Shown in pieces: positions 16,369 to 24,215 of a stretch of 30,259 nt of DNA. How positions within the stretch are numbered: the first letter of the stretch is position 1; every line of letters starts with the position of its first letter. The notes below the pieces were generated by a model that saw only the letters and a program-made list of their open reading frames with translations, had not been told where the DNA came from and did not search any database. Both the position numbers and the translations under genes were made by a program. The DNA lies in NCBI GenBank assembly GCA_031401815.1, contig JANNRW010000351.1:1-30259 (forward strand). Reading direction: 5' to 3'. Origin of the DNA: JANNRW01 sp031401815 (GTDB lineage: Bacteria; Desulfobacterota; Desulfuromonadia; Geobacterales; DSM-12255).

Positions 16369-17211
16369 ATGATTGTGGCCATCACACTACTACTTTCATG
16401 GTTCACAATACCTTCTCAATTACAGGCTGCCGATGGAAAAGAGTCATTATATTCAACATTAAGCAGAGCAATCCTCAGGCTGGAACGAGCCACAGAGGTA
16501 ACCGACAATGGCAATCAGGTTTCCGGTTTAGTTCCTATGGGTACTGCCTTTTTGGTCGGCTACAAAGGTAAGTATTTTGTGGTTACAGCACGACATGTGG
16601 TAAGTGATAAAGTTGATCTTATGATGCGATTTCAGGCTGAAGATTCTGATAAGGCATTTCACACTGTGTCATTCGTTCTGCCTAAAGATAAGTGGGTTTT
16701 TCACCCGAATGCTGGAGATAAGGAAACACATCCTGTAGATGTCGCTGCGATGAAGATATCTTTACTGGGAGAGCAACCAAAAGCAGGTTTTAATTATGCG
16801 CCTTCAGAGACTGACAACCAACTTTCGGATGCTGATCCAGAGCCGCCAGAAACATTTTTGCTGTTTGGATTTCCTGGAAGCATCGGTTTTGAACTGCTGG
16901 AGCAGAAGCCAATGGGTAGAATGGGAATTATTTCAATGAAAACCGGGAAGAAGTTTTTAAAAGTTGGTGAAAAGTTCGCTGAAGAACGGAGTATACTCGT
17001 TGATACAAAGGCTTTTCCAGGGAATAGTGGAAGCCCGATATTCAGTATGTCGGGCAATAACCCAAAACTGTTAGGTTTGCTCAGTGCTTCAAATTCTGAT
17101 ATGAGCTTCTCCATTATTGCACCAGTTTCAAGGATTCGAGAAGTTATTGAGCTGGCAAGTAAGCAACCGGCTCAGGTATTGAAATATTATAAATTTGAAA
17201 AGAATCCATGA
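16369..17211 (+). CDS. Exported trypsin-like serine protease, cargo 3 (paralogue B)
   Basis: A 280-aa paralogue of the protease at 13218, roughly three-quarters identical by eye. The triad is His76 (TARHVVSD), Asp124 (HPVDVAAMK) and Ser220 (FPGNSGSP). Aligning upstream sequences shows that the codon equivalent to the first protease's ATG is ATA here and the frame behind it closes, so translation probably starts at the internal ATG 16369, giving a shorter signal peptide (MIVAITLLLSWFTIPSQLQA). No good ribosome site is visible, so expression may be low. It is followed by the mqsRA unit. Confidence 0.8.
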   Translation: MIVAITLLLSWFTIPSQLQAADGKESLYSTLSRAILRLERATEVTDNGNQVSGLVPMGTAFLVGYKGKYFVVTARHVVSDKVDLMMRFQAEDSDKAFHTVSFVLPKDKWVFHPNAGDKETHPVDVAAMKISLLGEQPKAGFNYAPSETDNQLSDADPEPPETFLLFGFPGSIGFELLEQKPMGRMGIISMKTGKKFLKVGEKFAEERSILVDTKAFPGNSGSPIFSMSGNNPKLLGLLSASNSDMSFSIIAPVSRIREVIELASKQPAQVLKYYKFEKNP

Positions 17212-17290
17212 CGCACTGAAAATTGAAGGGGCTAGTATTTCCGGATATACGCGGTGATAAGAAGAACATTTTCTTTACTTGGTCAATAAA

Positions 17291-17305
17291 GTATCATCAT
17301 GATAC
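17291..17305. promoter_or_regulatory. Perfect palindrome upstream of mqsR, candidate operator
   Basis: GTATCATCATGATAC has 7-bp arms around one central base. It lies 70 bases upstream of the mqsR start in an A/T-rich gap with TTGAC-type hexamers at 17315 and 17341. Antitoxins of this class usually repress their own promoter through palindromes. The exact promoter is not certain. Confidence 0.5.
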
Positions 17306-17374
17306 AAAATATTCTTGACGGATCGGTTCGATATCTGTTATTGACTTGAATATGTCTGGAGTTACCACACCTCT

Positions 17375-17701
17375 ATGGAAAAACGCAAGCCACACTATTC
17401 ACTTGAACACATAAAAGAACTCCTTGAGCATGAGTGTACACGTGTAATCCCTCGAAAGTGCAAGGTGAATGCTGTTGCTATCGGATATTTAGACGAAGAG
17501 ATGATTGTTGCGCGCGTTAAATGTCTTACGCGAAAAGAATTCGATAAATCAATGACATCATACGAAAACCATAAGATATGGCAGGATGTTTATAAATCAG
17601 CAGACGACGAGAGGTCGTTGTATATAAAACTTCAGCTTACTGTAGCTGGTGATGAAAAAGTTGTTGTGATCCAATTTAAAACGGACACGGGCAAGGAGTA
17701 A
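17375..17701 (+). CDS. mqsR: MqsR-family mRNA interferase toxin
   Basis: A 108-aa type II toxin of the RelE-like fold; E. coli MqsR cuts mRNA mostly at GCU/GCN sites. The N-terminus MEKRKPHYSLEHIKELL and the core KSMTSYENHKIWQDVY closely follow the family pattern, and YIKLQL...VVVIQFK provides the last strands. The toxin precedes the antitoxin, as in E. coli mqsRA. No strong ribosome site is visible. It is followed four bases later by mqsA and then by a SecB-like chaperone gene. Confidence 0.92.
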   Translation: MEKRKPHYSLEHIKELLEHECTRVIPRKCKVNAVAIGYLDEEMIVARVKCLTRKEFDKSMTSYENHKIWQDVYKSADDERSLYIKLQLTVAGDEKVVVIQFKTDTGKE

Positions 17702-17705
17702 TAAG

Positions 17706-18233
17706 ATGTACAAAGATGGAAGTGTATGCCCAATTTGCGGGACAGGAGATCTGGCAACAAAAACGGTTGATGAGCAATTTACCTATAAAGGGCAGTCCCT
17801 TGTTGTGCCAGATTATCTCATTTACGAATGTGCCGAATGCGGTGAAGCGCTAGTCGATCCGGCTTCATCGAAAAAGGCCGAAAAGCTTCTTAAGGACTTC
17901 AGCAGGGGAGTTGACGGACTGCTAAGTACTGCCGACATTAAACGGATCAGGAAGAAGCTGGGCTTTACTCAGGAACAGATGGCCGAAGTTTGTGGCGGCG
18001 GACTGAAAGGATTTGCCCGCTATGAGTCTGGCCAGGTGATGCAGAGCAAAGGGATGGATAACCTGTTGCGGATTCTCGATGAATTCCCCGTAGCTCTCGA
18101 TATTATCAACCGCCGCCCGACAAAGACTCTTGCAAAAGTAGTCAGTATTCAGGATTACAAGCGGAAGGCCGCCTACACCTATTCTGAGCAGCCGTATGAA
18201 ATCACTTACTCAGAAAAAACGAATTTGGGGTGA
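17706..18233 (+). CDS. mqsA: MqsA-family antitoxin with C-terminal extension
   Basis: A 175-aa antitoxin. The N-terminal zinc-binding half has CPIC (8, 11) and CAEC (42, 45). The C-terminal XRE-type helix-turn-helix spans about 77-130 (IRKKLGFTQEQMAEVCGGG, then GFARYESGQVMQ). It is about 45 residues longer than the 131-aa E. coli MqsA. In toxin-antitoxin-chaperone systems such an extension is the chaperone-addiction segment that keeps the antitoxin unstable without SecB. That reading fits the SecB-like gene four bases downstream. AAGGAG lies eight bases before the ATG. Confidence 0.93.
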   Translation: MYKDGSVCPICGTGDLATKTVDEQFTYKGQSLVVPDYLIYECAECGEALVDPASSKKAEKLLKDFSRGVDGLLSTADIKRIRKKLGFTQEQMAEVCGGGLKGFARYESGQVMQSKGMDNLLRILDEFPVALDIINRRPTKTLAKVVSIQDYKRKAAYTYSEQPYEITYSEKTNLG

Positions 18234-18237
18234 TACC

Positions 18238-18693
18238 ATGAAGAACCAGTTCCCGTTTGCACTAAAAGAAATTTTTATTCCAAATATTCTGTTCCGGCTG
18301 AATCCTGCCTTTAAATCAAAGGAAGGCAAAATCGAAATCAATACCTCGATTGAGGTAGAGTTCTCACACAAGGGCAAGGATCTTTCCGTGCAGGTGCGTG
18401 TTGAACTACCAGATGGAGAAAACACGCCATTTTCTTTTGCGATAGATGGGGTCGGTAGCTTTGTTTTTAAAGACGAACCTCCTTCAGAATTATTGGAAGG
18501 AATTGCCCGTGTGAATTGTGCTGCAATGATTTTCCCCTATCTCCGCGAAGCTATAGCCGACCTCACAAGAAGAGCGGGCGTTCCACCACTGCATTTGCAG
18601 CCGGTAAATTTCGTGGCGATGATGAATGCAGAACAGCTTGAAACAAAAGGAGCAGCTGTTCCTAAGAAGATTGCCACAAAAAAAACTCGCTAA
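18238..18693 (+). CDS. SecB-like chaperone of a toxin-antitoxin-chaperone module
   Basis: A 151-aa SecB-family protein. The second half NCAAMIFPYLREAIADLTRR followed by AGVPPLHLQPVNF matches the conserved SecB helix and loop (export SecB: FPYAREL...FP.L.L.PVNF). The N-terminal half has the beta-sheet pattern of the SecB fold, and a basic tail ends the protein. An in-frame ATG at 18196 lies inside mqsA; the ATG at 18238 behind GGGGTG is preferred. Its position after mqsRA indicates a TAC system in which the chaperone protects MqsA from degradation so that it can neutralise MqsR. Confidence 0.88.
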   Translation: MKNQFPFALKEIFIPNILFRLNPAFKSKEGKIEINTSIEVEFSHKGKDLSVQVRVELPDGENTPFSFAIDGVGSFVFKDEPPSELLEGIARVNCAAMIFPYLREAIADLTRRAGVPPLHLQPVNFVAMMNAEQLETKGAAVPKKIATKKTR

Positions 18694-18747
18694 GCACTTT
18701 AGCTCAATTTGGTATTATCCCGGTTCTATGAGTAGATCTTACACCTT

Positions 18748-19590
18748 TCACTGCATCAACGGTTTGCCGAGCGTCCCCTTGATCGGGATCTGGTAGTGTC
18801 CGGGGGTGTCGAGGTATTTGGTGAGAAGGAGGAAGACGAATTTCTGCTTTTCCAGGAGCTCCGGTTTCGGCATCAGCTCCAGGGTCAGATCGAGAGGTGC
18901 TGCAGCAAGCGGGTTGATGAGAGGCAGGTTCCCTTTGAGCCTTGCGTAGAGGCCATCCCCCTGCAAGGTCAGACTCTCCAGGCGGGCAATCCCCTTGTTG
19001 ACACGCAGCATACCCTGAACAGAGTGATATGTTGCATCCGGCAGAGGCATCTCCCCCAGCTTTATCCCTTTAAGTTCAACACCCTTTGCATCAAGCTTGA
19101 CAGAGCCTTCAGTTTTTGGGCCGGAGCCGGTCAGATCGACTTCGCAGTCAACTATCCCTGCTGCCTGGGTGCCTGCAACAGTAGCAAAGAAAGGGATATG
19201 TTCGAGCTGTACCCCTTTGAGGCTCAGCTTGAAGAAAGGGCTCCTCAGAATGGAACCACTCCCCGCTATTTTGCCGCCGCCAAGAGTTGCAGCCAGTGAA
19301 ACCCTGACCTGACCCATAAAAAACGGCAGTATTTCGATACGGGCTGTAGCGCTCTCAAGCTTCAGAATTCGCCCTTTTCCGGAAGAAAGCTCCAACCCTC
19401 TCCCTTTCACCCCTAGCGGCAAGCTTTTGTTGAAACTGGTTGCGGCCAGGGAGAGCCCTTCTCCTGCAAGCGCCCTGTTGACACTCTCCAGAAGCAGCCT
19501 GTCAGGTATAAACAGAAAGGTAAAAAACAGAAACAGAAACAGGGCTGTCACTGTTGCTGCCATTCCTATGAGGAATCTGCGGAGCTTCAT
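18748..19590 (-). CDS. gspN: Type II secretion system protein N
   Basis: A 280-aa protein with an N-terminal membrane anchor (about 9-29, MAATVTALFLFLFFTFLFIP) and a periplasmic beta-rich domain of the GspN/AsmA-like type with repeated short strands (VQLEHIPFFATV, GVELKGIKLGEMPLPDATYH). The last gene of the gspG-N set, it overlaps gspM by four bases. GspN occurs in only some type II systems, and its exact role in assembly is unclear. It is convergent with the SecB-like gene; I see no terminator between them. Confidence 0.85.
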   Translation of the reverse strand: MKLRRFLIGMAATVTALFLFLFFTFLFIPDRLLLESVNRALAGEGLSLAATSFNKSLPLGVKGRGLELSSGKGRILKLESATARIEILPFFMGQVRVSLAATLGGGKIAGSGSILRSPFFKLSLKGVQLEHIPFFATVAGTQAAGIVDCEVDLTGSGPKTEGSVKLDAKGVELKGIKLGEMPLPDATYHSVQGMLRVNKGIARLESLTLQGDGLYARLKGNLPLINPLAAAPLDLTLELMPKPELLEKQKFVFLLLTKYLDTPGHYQIPIKGTLGKPLMQ

Positions 19591-20123
19591 TTCTTTTCCA
19601 CGGGAAGTGGTTTCAAGAGAGCCATCGTCAGGGTTACATCAATCCTGGCCGGGTCATCGTAGCGTGTTTTCATATTTGCTTTCCTGATTACGATTGGCTT
19701 GGAGCCTTTTTCAAGCTTATGCAGCAAATTGACAACTTCATTGGCCGAAAGTCCTTCAATTCTCACTTCAGCAGCATCTTCGATACTACCCTGGCGCTCT
19801 TCCCCTTTAAGTGGTTTTATCTGGCTGTTTTTCCCTTTTATGCCTGTCTCTTCCAGCAGTTTAACGAGTGAATCATCGGGTCTCACTGCTGCCAGCCGGT
19901 TGTTTAGCCGCTGTGAATCGCTTGCAGCGCTCTGAAAGCGTTGATTAAGCTGTAACATCTCAACTACGGTTGCTTCTCGGGCAACTCTCTTTTTTGCCAG
20001 TTTTGAGATACGGTCATTAAGAGCTGAATAGAGCAGTGCAAGGACAAGTATTGCGATAATAGCTCCGGCAAGCACTGTTTTCAGCGATTGATCCATCTCA
20101 TTATAACGTTCCATGAGGCTCAT
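19587..20123 (-). CDS. gspM: Type II secretion system inner-membrane protein GspM
   Basis: A 178-aa bitopic protein: a short cytoplasmic N-terminus, a membrane helix at about 17-35 (VLAGAIIAILVLALLYSAL), a coiled coil (36-85) and a small periplasmic ferredoxin-like domain. It partners GspL in the inner-membrane platform. It overlaps gspL and gspN by four bases each (ATGA). Sequence conservation is low in this family; the assignment rests on architecture and gene order. Confidence 0.85.
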   Translation of the reverse strand: MSLMERYNEMDQSLKTVLAGAIIAILVLALLYSALNDRISKLAKKRVAREATVVEMLQLNQRFQSAASDSQRLNNRLAAVRPDDSLVKLLEETGIKGKNSQIKPLKGEERQGSIEDAAEVRIEGLSANEVVNLLHKLEKGSKPIVIRKANMKTRYDDPARIDVTLTMALLKPLPVEKK

Positions 20124-21415
20124 TTACCAACCTCCTTTATCCCTGCGCGGAAAGAGAACCCGGTAGAACCGTCCGGACGGCTCTTGATTTCATTGACTTC
20201 AACAGTGGAAAAAAATGTCGCCCCCTTAGCCTTGAAATCGTTCACCCCCTGCACAGAACGAGCTATCCCCTTGCCGGTTATCTGAACTCCATCAATATCA
20301 ATTTCATAAAGTTCATTCAGCTCCTCACCCTTTGCTTCAGCCAGTTTTTTCAGAGGGATAAGAATACCATCCGGTGAAGCGGCACCCATCCGCCTTATCT
20401 CTGCACGCAGTTCAGCCACCTCGTCAACAGGCTTTGTCCGCTTCGGAAAGGCTTGATTGTAAATTTTGCGGATCGAGATATCGAGCGACGCCAGATCCTT
20501 TTTGACAAGATAGTACCGGAGAAAAGCCTCGGCAAACAGCAGCACCAGGGCAATCGCTACCAGGACACCGGTAAGCTTGAGCCTCTTCTGCAACTCTGTA
20601 CGGTTACGGGTGAAAACCAGAGAGCTGCGGCGAAAATTTACCGGATCTCCTGCCAGAAATGCTGCGGCAACAGCATAAGGGGTCGCCAGATCGCGTGCAG
20701 CAACAGGGTCGGCATTAAAAGCAGCAGCATACTCCCCTTCGGCCAGCAAAGGGGTAAAGTCATGCTCTCCTTCGCCGGACAACTCTCCGCCTACAGCCGA
20801 CAGCTGCTCAACTGAAATCCCTTTGGAGAGCTCGGCAGCTACCAGAGTGGCAGAGATCCGGTTTTCGCCACTCTCCGGAAAAGCGCGAAGATAGAGCGGT
20901 TTCCCCTCCTTGTAGATGACAAGAGCTTCACTGTCGGCCAGGGCGACCGGGTCAGGCATCTCTTTTGGCAGAAGCTGGTTCCAGCAGAACAGGGAGGAGG
21001 TAACGACTTCCGGATCAAGTCCGTATTGAGCCAGCATCGCTATTGATGGAGCAAGTCGGCTGGCACTGCTCCAGAGAGCCTGACATCTACCATCGGCAAG
21101 CAGAATCGCTTCAAAAATCAGTTCATCACTCTCAACGGCAGTCTCTCCTTTCAGCTCCATGGCAAGGATTTCACGTGCCTTCTTTCTGTCAGAGAGCGGG
21201 AGATCGACTTCGCGCATGCTGAAGATAGATGGGGGGAGCGACAGGATAACCCGGTCGGAAGAGCATTTCGCACTCCAGGAAGGGAGAATTTCGGCAAGTG
21301 AGGAGTCTGCCAGCAGGTGACGTGCCCCTTCGGAAAACTCCAGTCCGGAGCGGCTCTTGCTGAACCGGGCGATAATCGCCTCGGTGGTTGTTATCTGGAT
21401 TACGGTTATGAACAT
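20120..21415 (-). CDS. gspL: Type II secretion system protein GspL
   Basis: A 431-aa inner-membrane protein whose cytoplasmic actin-like domain (1-275; SLPPSIFSMREVDLPLSDRK is typical of the PilM/GspL fold) recruits the GspE ATPase. A single membrane helix at about 281-303 precedes a periplasmic coiled coil and a ferredoxin-like domain that contacts GspM. GAGG lies a few bases before the ATG. The gene is separated from gspK by a 190-base gap that contains a palindromic repeat, whereas other genes in the cluster overlap. Confidence 0.87.
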   Translation of the reverse strand: MFITVIQITTTEAIIARFSKSRSGLEFSEGARHLLADSSLAEILPSWSAKCSSDRVILSLPPSIFSMREVDLPLSDRKKAREILAMELKGETAVESDELIFEAILLADGRCQALWSSASRLAPSIAMLAQYGLDPEVVTSSLFCWNQLLPKEMPDPVALADSEALVIYKEGKPLYLRAFPESGENRISATLVAAELSKGISVEQLSAVGGELSGEGEHDFTPLLAEGEYAAAFNADPVAARDLATPYAVAAAFLAGDPVNFRRSSLVFTRNRTELQKRLKLTGVLVAIALVLLFAEAFLRYYLVKKDLASLDISIRKIYNQAFPKRTKPVDEVAELRAEIRRMGAASPDGILIPLKKLAEAKGEELNELYEIDIDGVQITGKGIARSVQGVNDFKAKGATFFSTVEVNEIKSRPDGSTGFSFRAGIKEVGK

Positions 21416-21450
21416 GAAATCCTCGTTGAGATTAAGCTTATAAAAAAATC

Positions 21451-21587
21451 CGCCACAGAGACACAGAGGCTCGGAGATAAAAAAGTTACAGCGTCGTAAA
21501 ACAATCTGCCCTAATTTTAAAATTCTGCTTTTTGGTGAGATTCAGAAAACCTCCGGATTCTCTCAGTGCCTCCGTGTCTCTGTGGCG
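21451..21587. repeat. Palindromic repeat between gspK and gspL
   Basis: The left arm CGCCACAGAGACACAGAGGC (21451-21470) and the right arm at 21568-21587 are complementary with one mismatch in 20. The 97-base centre is A/T-rich. This is the frequently seen CACAGAGACACAGAG type of intergenic repeat. It sits in the middle of an otherwise tightly packed operon and could form a long hairpin in the transcript. Confidence 0.8.
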
Positions 21588-21605
21588 CAACAGATGTATT
21601 TGACT

Positions 21606-22523
21606 TCAGTACTCCCGCCAGTAAAGCTTTTTTGGAGGTTTCTCAGTAAAGCTGACTACTGATTCTATTATGCGACTGGTTCCATTTACTTCGGCTTTAG
21701 AGTGAATCCGGTAAATGCTCCCTGTAGTGTTTGCCTGCGCACTGATGTTGAAACCAGGCGTCTCCAGCTCCCCTATTTCTTTGAACGGGGTAGTCTTACG
21801 CTTCTCAATGATCCTGTCAACCAGGGTGTCGGTCATCTTTTCATCAAGCGCCAGCAGCACTTCACGTGGAGCAGTATTGATATTTACATATGTCGCTGGC
21901 CCCGGTTCGGCATAAATGGTCACAAACGGCCTGATTTTATTAAAAACATCTCCATCAAAACCTTTTACCAGCAACAGCTCCTCCAGGGTCAAGAGCCGAC
22001 CGTTTCTGGCTGAATAGGGGGGCTTGCGGCTCTGGTAATAAGGGGTCTCCCCACCTCCAGGTTTCGGCTCATCATTTGAGTCCCTCCAGTCAGCCAGAGC
22101 ATCGCAGAGATCTGCTCCAGGGAGCCCCAGCTTGTTGAAGAGCCGGGTCGCTATTTCGGAATAATATGCCGGAAAAAACTTCCCGTTATCACCGGCAATA
22201 AAATTCAGATTAAGCTTTGCATTTTCCTCTTCAATGGTTATCCGGATGGTGCCGGTTTCATCCGGGAAGTCATAAGGTTTTGCCCAGTAATCCTTGAGCG
22301 AAGTCTGTTTGCCCCTGGACTGCTCAAGTATGAAGATTGCGCCGGTAATTCCGGAATCAGCAAGCAGCGAAGCCTTCTGGCCATCGACATAACCTTGCCT
22401 GGACGAGGTGTCAACATAGACTTCAGTGATAAATTCTACCACCAGCGCGACAAGGAGCGCTGTTACCAGCAGCGTGAGCACCAGTGCAAATCCGTTCCGG
22501 TTTCTCACGGTGCAGGTTTCCAT
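21606..22523 (-). CDS. gspK: Type II secretion system minor pseudopilin GspK
   Basis: A 305-aa tip pseudopilin. The prepilin site NRNG^FALVLTLLVTALLV has the usual Gly before Phe; GspK lacks the Glu5 found in other pseudopilins, and here position 5 of the mature chain is not Glu. The large globular insertion includes ADWRDSNDEP, a typical GspK calcium/acid segment, and a VNINTAPREVL helix-hairpin-helix-like stretch. The ATG at 22523 overlaps gspJ by 19 bases; a GTG at 22508 would overlap its stop by four bases (GTGA), like other junctions here, and is equally plausible. Confidence 0.9.
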   Translation of the reverse strand: METCTVRNRNGFALVLTLLVTALLVALVVEFITEVYVDTSSRQGYVDGQKASLLADSGITGAIFILEQSRGKQTSLKDYWAKPYDFPDETGTIRITIEEENAKLNLNFIAGDNGKFFPAYYSEIATRLFNKLGLPGADLCDALADWRDSNDEPKPGGGETPYYQSRKPPYSARNGRLLTLEELLLVKGFDGDVFNKIRPFVTIYAEPGPATYVNINTAPREVLLALDEKMTDTLVDRIIEKRKTTPFKEIGELETPGFNISAQANTTGSIYRIHSKAEVNGTSRIIESVVSFTEKPPKKLYWREY

Positions 22524-23179
22524 ATAGGTATTTTTATCGATGCAATGGTAGAATGCTCGAAAGTCTGTTCACCCTCTCTTACCTTGATCGTCACCCTGAC
22601 CGATTTAGGAAGACCAGTATTAATCGCACTGTCCCAGCTTTTTACCCATTTGTCGCCACTCAGACATTCGACCAGAAACCCCTCCAGAGATTCCATCTGC
22701 GGGTAACGCGCAGCTTCTCCCGACAAGTGCAGATCCTTTGCCTGGCGGGTTAAGAGCAGTTTTCCGGAGACGTCCTGAACCTGATATTTAATGTCAAGCT
22801 GATCGGAAACAGCCCTGCCGCTCTCATCTGGTGGTGCAATGGTGCAAAAAGCCAGTGTCGATGCCGGTTTGCCGAACAGGTCACGATCCTCGACAATAAA
22901 ACGGAAATTCTTGTCTTTATCGACAAATATGGTTGCGCTCAGTTCGCGCCGCAGCTGGTCAAGCGTAAACCGAAGCTCCCGGCGAGCCTCCATCCCTTCT
23001 GTCGCACGTTCGCGCCCCTTTATCAGTGCGAAATAGCTCCCGTACAACGCCCCGGAAAGAATTACGAGCAGAGCAAGCGCAAGGAGCAGCTCCAGCAGGG
23101 TAAATCCCCCCTGGCTGCCAGTTGCGAGGCTAGATGGTTTTGGCAATATAGCGGACAAGCGCCACCTTTTTTTTCTCAT
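22505..23179 (-). CDS. gspJ: Type II secretion system minor pseudopilin GspJ
   Basis: A 224-aa pseudopilin of the GspI-J-K tip complex. The processing site is SQGG^FTLLELLLALALLV with Glu5. The leader before cleavage is long (25 residues) from the ATG at 23179; a TTG at 23146 would give a shorter leader and a smaller overlap with gspI. The body has the GspJ-type beta-rich domain (RRELSATIFVDKDKNFRFIV). A 50-base overlap with gspI from the ATG is unusual and favours the later start. Confidence 0.88.
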   Translation of the reverse strand: MRKKRWRLSAILPKPSSLATGSQGGFTLLELLLALALLVILSGALYGSYFALIKGRERATEGMEARRELRFTLDQLRRELSATIFVDKDKNFRFIVEDRDLFGKPASTLAFCTIAPPDESGRAVSDQLDIKYQVQDVSGKLLLTRQAKDLHLSGEAARYPQMESLEGFLVECLSGDKWVKSWDSAINTGLPKSVRVTIKVREGEQTFEHSTIASIKIPIWKPAP

Positions 23180-23471
23180 TATCCCAGCTTACAGTAAAGA
23201 CCATTTTCGCAACGCCGGGGAGCTCTGTCGGGAAAATAACCTTTTCCCAGCTAAGCTCAGGGTAGGCCGGAGCAAAGTTCCCCTTGCCAGCAGGGAGCAG
23301 GTCAAAGGCCGGGTCATCCATCTTTGCCCGTGCGACGAGAGTTGCAGTCCCTTCTGCCTTGTCCCTTGCAACTACCCCCAAGTGATAATTGAATGAGACA
23401 ATGGTCGTAAGAATTACCCCTGCCATGATCGCAAGGGAGATCAGCACTTCGAGCAGGGTAAAGCCTTTCAC
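23130..23471 (-). CDS. gspI: Type II secretion system minor pseudopilin GspI
   Basis: A 113-aa pseudopilin that initiates the tip complex with GspJ and GspK. A very short leader, MKG^FTLLEVLISLAIMAG, with Glu5. The C-terminal domain is short and ends with the basic strand KKKVALVRYIAKTI. Overlaps gspH by four bases (ATGA). Confidence 0.88.
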   Translation of the reverse strand: MKGFTLLEVLISLAIMAGVILTTIVSFNYHLGVVARDKAEGTATLVARAKMDDPAFDLLPAGKGNFAPAYPELSWEKVIFPTELPGVAKMVFTVSWDNEKKKVALVRYIAKTI

Positions 23472-24076
23472 AGGGAGAACTCCTGATAACCTTCGAGAAT
23501 CTTCACCTTGCCGTTGGCCGGGAATCCGATCACCGTGAACTCCTTGCCAGCTCCGGCATTCAGGTGAATGGTGAGAAATTCTGAAAGTCCGGCGCTATTG
23601 AAGTCGATCAACACTTCCCCTTCGGTTACTTTACCAAGTCTTGGAGTATGGACATCGGAGATAAAGACCTGGCTCCCCAGAATCTTTCTGTCAAACAGGG
23701 TGTCGTCAGGCGGCAACTCCTCGCCACTTGGCAGTTTGCGGGTTATCCGGATAGAGTTTGCCGAAATGTTCAGGTGCAAACGGTAATACTTCTTGCCGGT
23801 TACCGACGTTTCTCCCAGATAGCGAACTGTTGAAGCAAGCGCCCTGGCAGAACTCTTTAAGGCAGAGCTGTTGGTTGAGGGGAGCCGGGGAGCTACCAGC
23901 ATCACTACCACGGAGAGCACCGTAATAACTATTATCAGCTCCAGGAGCGTGAAACCCTTCGAGAACCGGGATCCGGAAAGGCTGCGAATACGTGATGCTC
24001 TCGCAAAAAATCTTTTCCCCCTCCCTTGACGGGAGGGGGTCAGGGGGTGGGTGAAGCTGCAACATGCTGATATCAT
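23468..24076 (-). CDS. gspH: Type II secretion system pseudopilin GspH, start lying in an inserted repeat
   Basis: A 202-aa pseudopilin by the longest frame: KG^FTLLELIIVITVLSVVVM with Glu5 and a C-terminal beta domain ending LEGYQEFSL. The residues before cleavage (about 42) are abnormal for a prepilin leader, and residues 8-21 (FTHPLTPSRQGRGK) are the translation of the palindromic repeat at 24015-24122. No ATG, GTG or TTG lies between the repeat and the prepilin site, so the ancestral start seems lost and replaced by one from the repeat. Whether the leader is still processed is uncertain. Confidence 0.82.
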   Translation of the reverse strand: MISACCSFTHPLTPSRQGRGKRFFARASRIRSLSGSRFSKGFTLLELIIVITVLSVVVMLVAPRLPSTNSSALKSSARALASTVRYLGETSVTGKKYYRLHLNISANSIRITRKLPSGEELPPDDTLFDRKILGSQVFISDVHTPRLGKVTEGEVLIDFNSAGLSEFLTIHLNAGAGKEFTVIGFPANGKVKILEGYQEFSL

Positions 24077-24122
24077 GGCATCCTCCCCCCCACCCTAACC
24101 CACCCCCGCCAAGGGGGAGGGG
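24015..24122. repeat. Long palindromic G/C-rich repeat, copy B (5' end of gspH)
   Basis: Left arm about 24019-24053 (CCCTCCCTTGACGGGAGGGG, then AGGGGGTGGG) and right arm about 24084-24122 (CACCCTAACCCACCCCCGCC, then AAGGGGGAGGGG). It is the same family as the element at 1-112: the arms match and the centres differ. It lies between gspG and gspH and overlaps the first codons of the gspH frame. Confidence 0.85.
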
Positions 24123-24173
24123 ACTTGTTTAGAGAATTTGCGAGTGCATCAATATACGGCCTTTCAGCTTGTA

Positions 24174-24203
24174 CTGACCCCTGACCCCTGACCCCTGACC
24201 CCT
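24174..24203. repeat. Short tandem repeat, 7-bp unit
   Basis: Four consecutive copies of CTGACCC (28 bases plus a partial) between palindromic repeat B and the end of gspG. It is non-coding. Such a tract can change length by slippage. Confidence 0.75.
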
Positions 24204-24215
24204 GCTCTATCAATT

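Noticed and set aside
24174..24203. CRISPR-like tandem array
   Set aside because: The 7-bp unit repeats without spacers; it is a simple tandem repeat.
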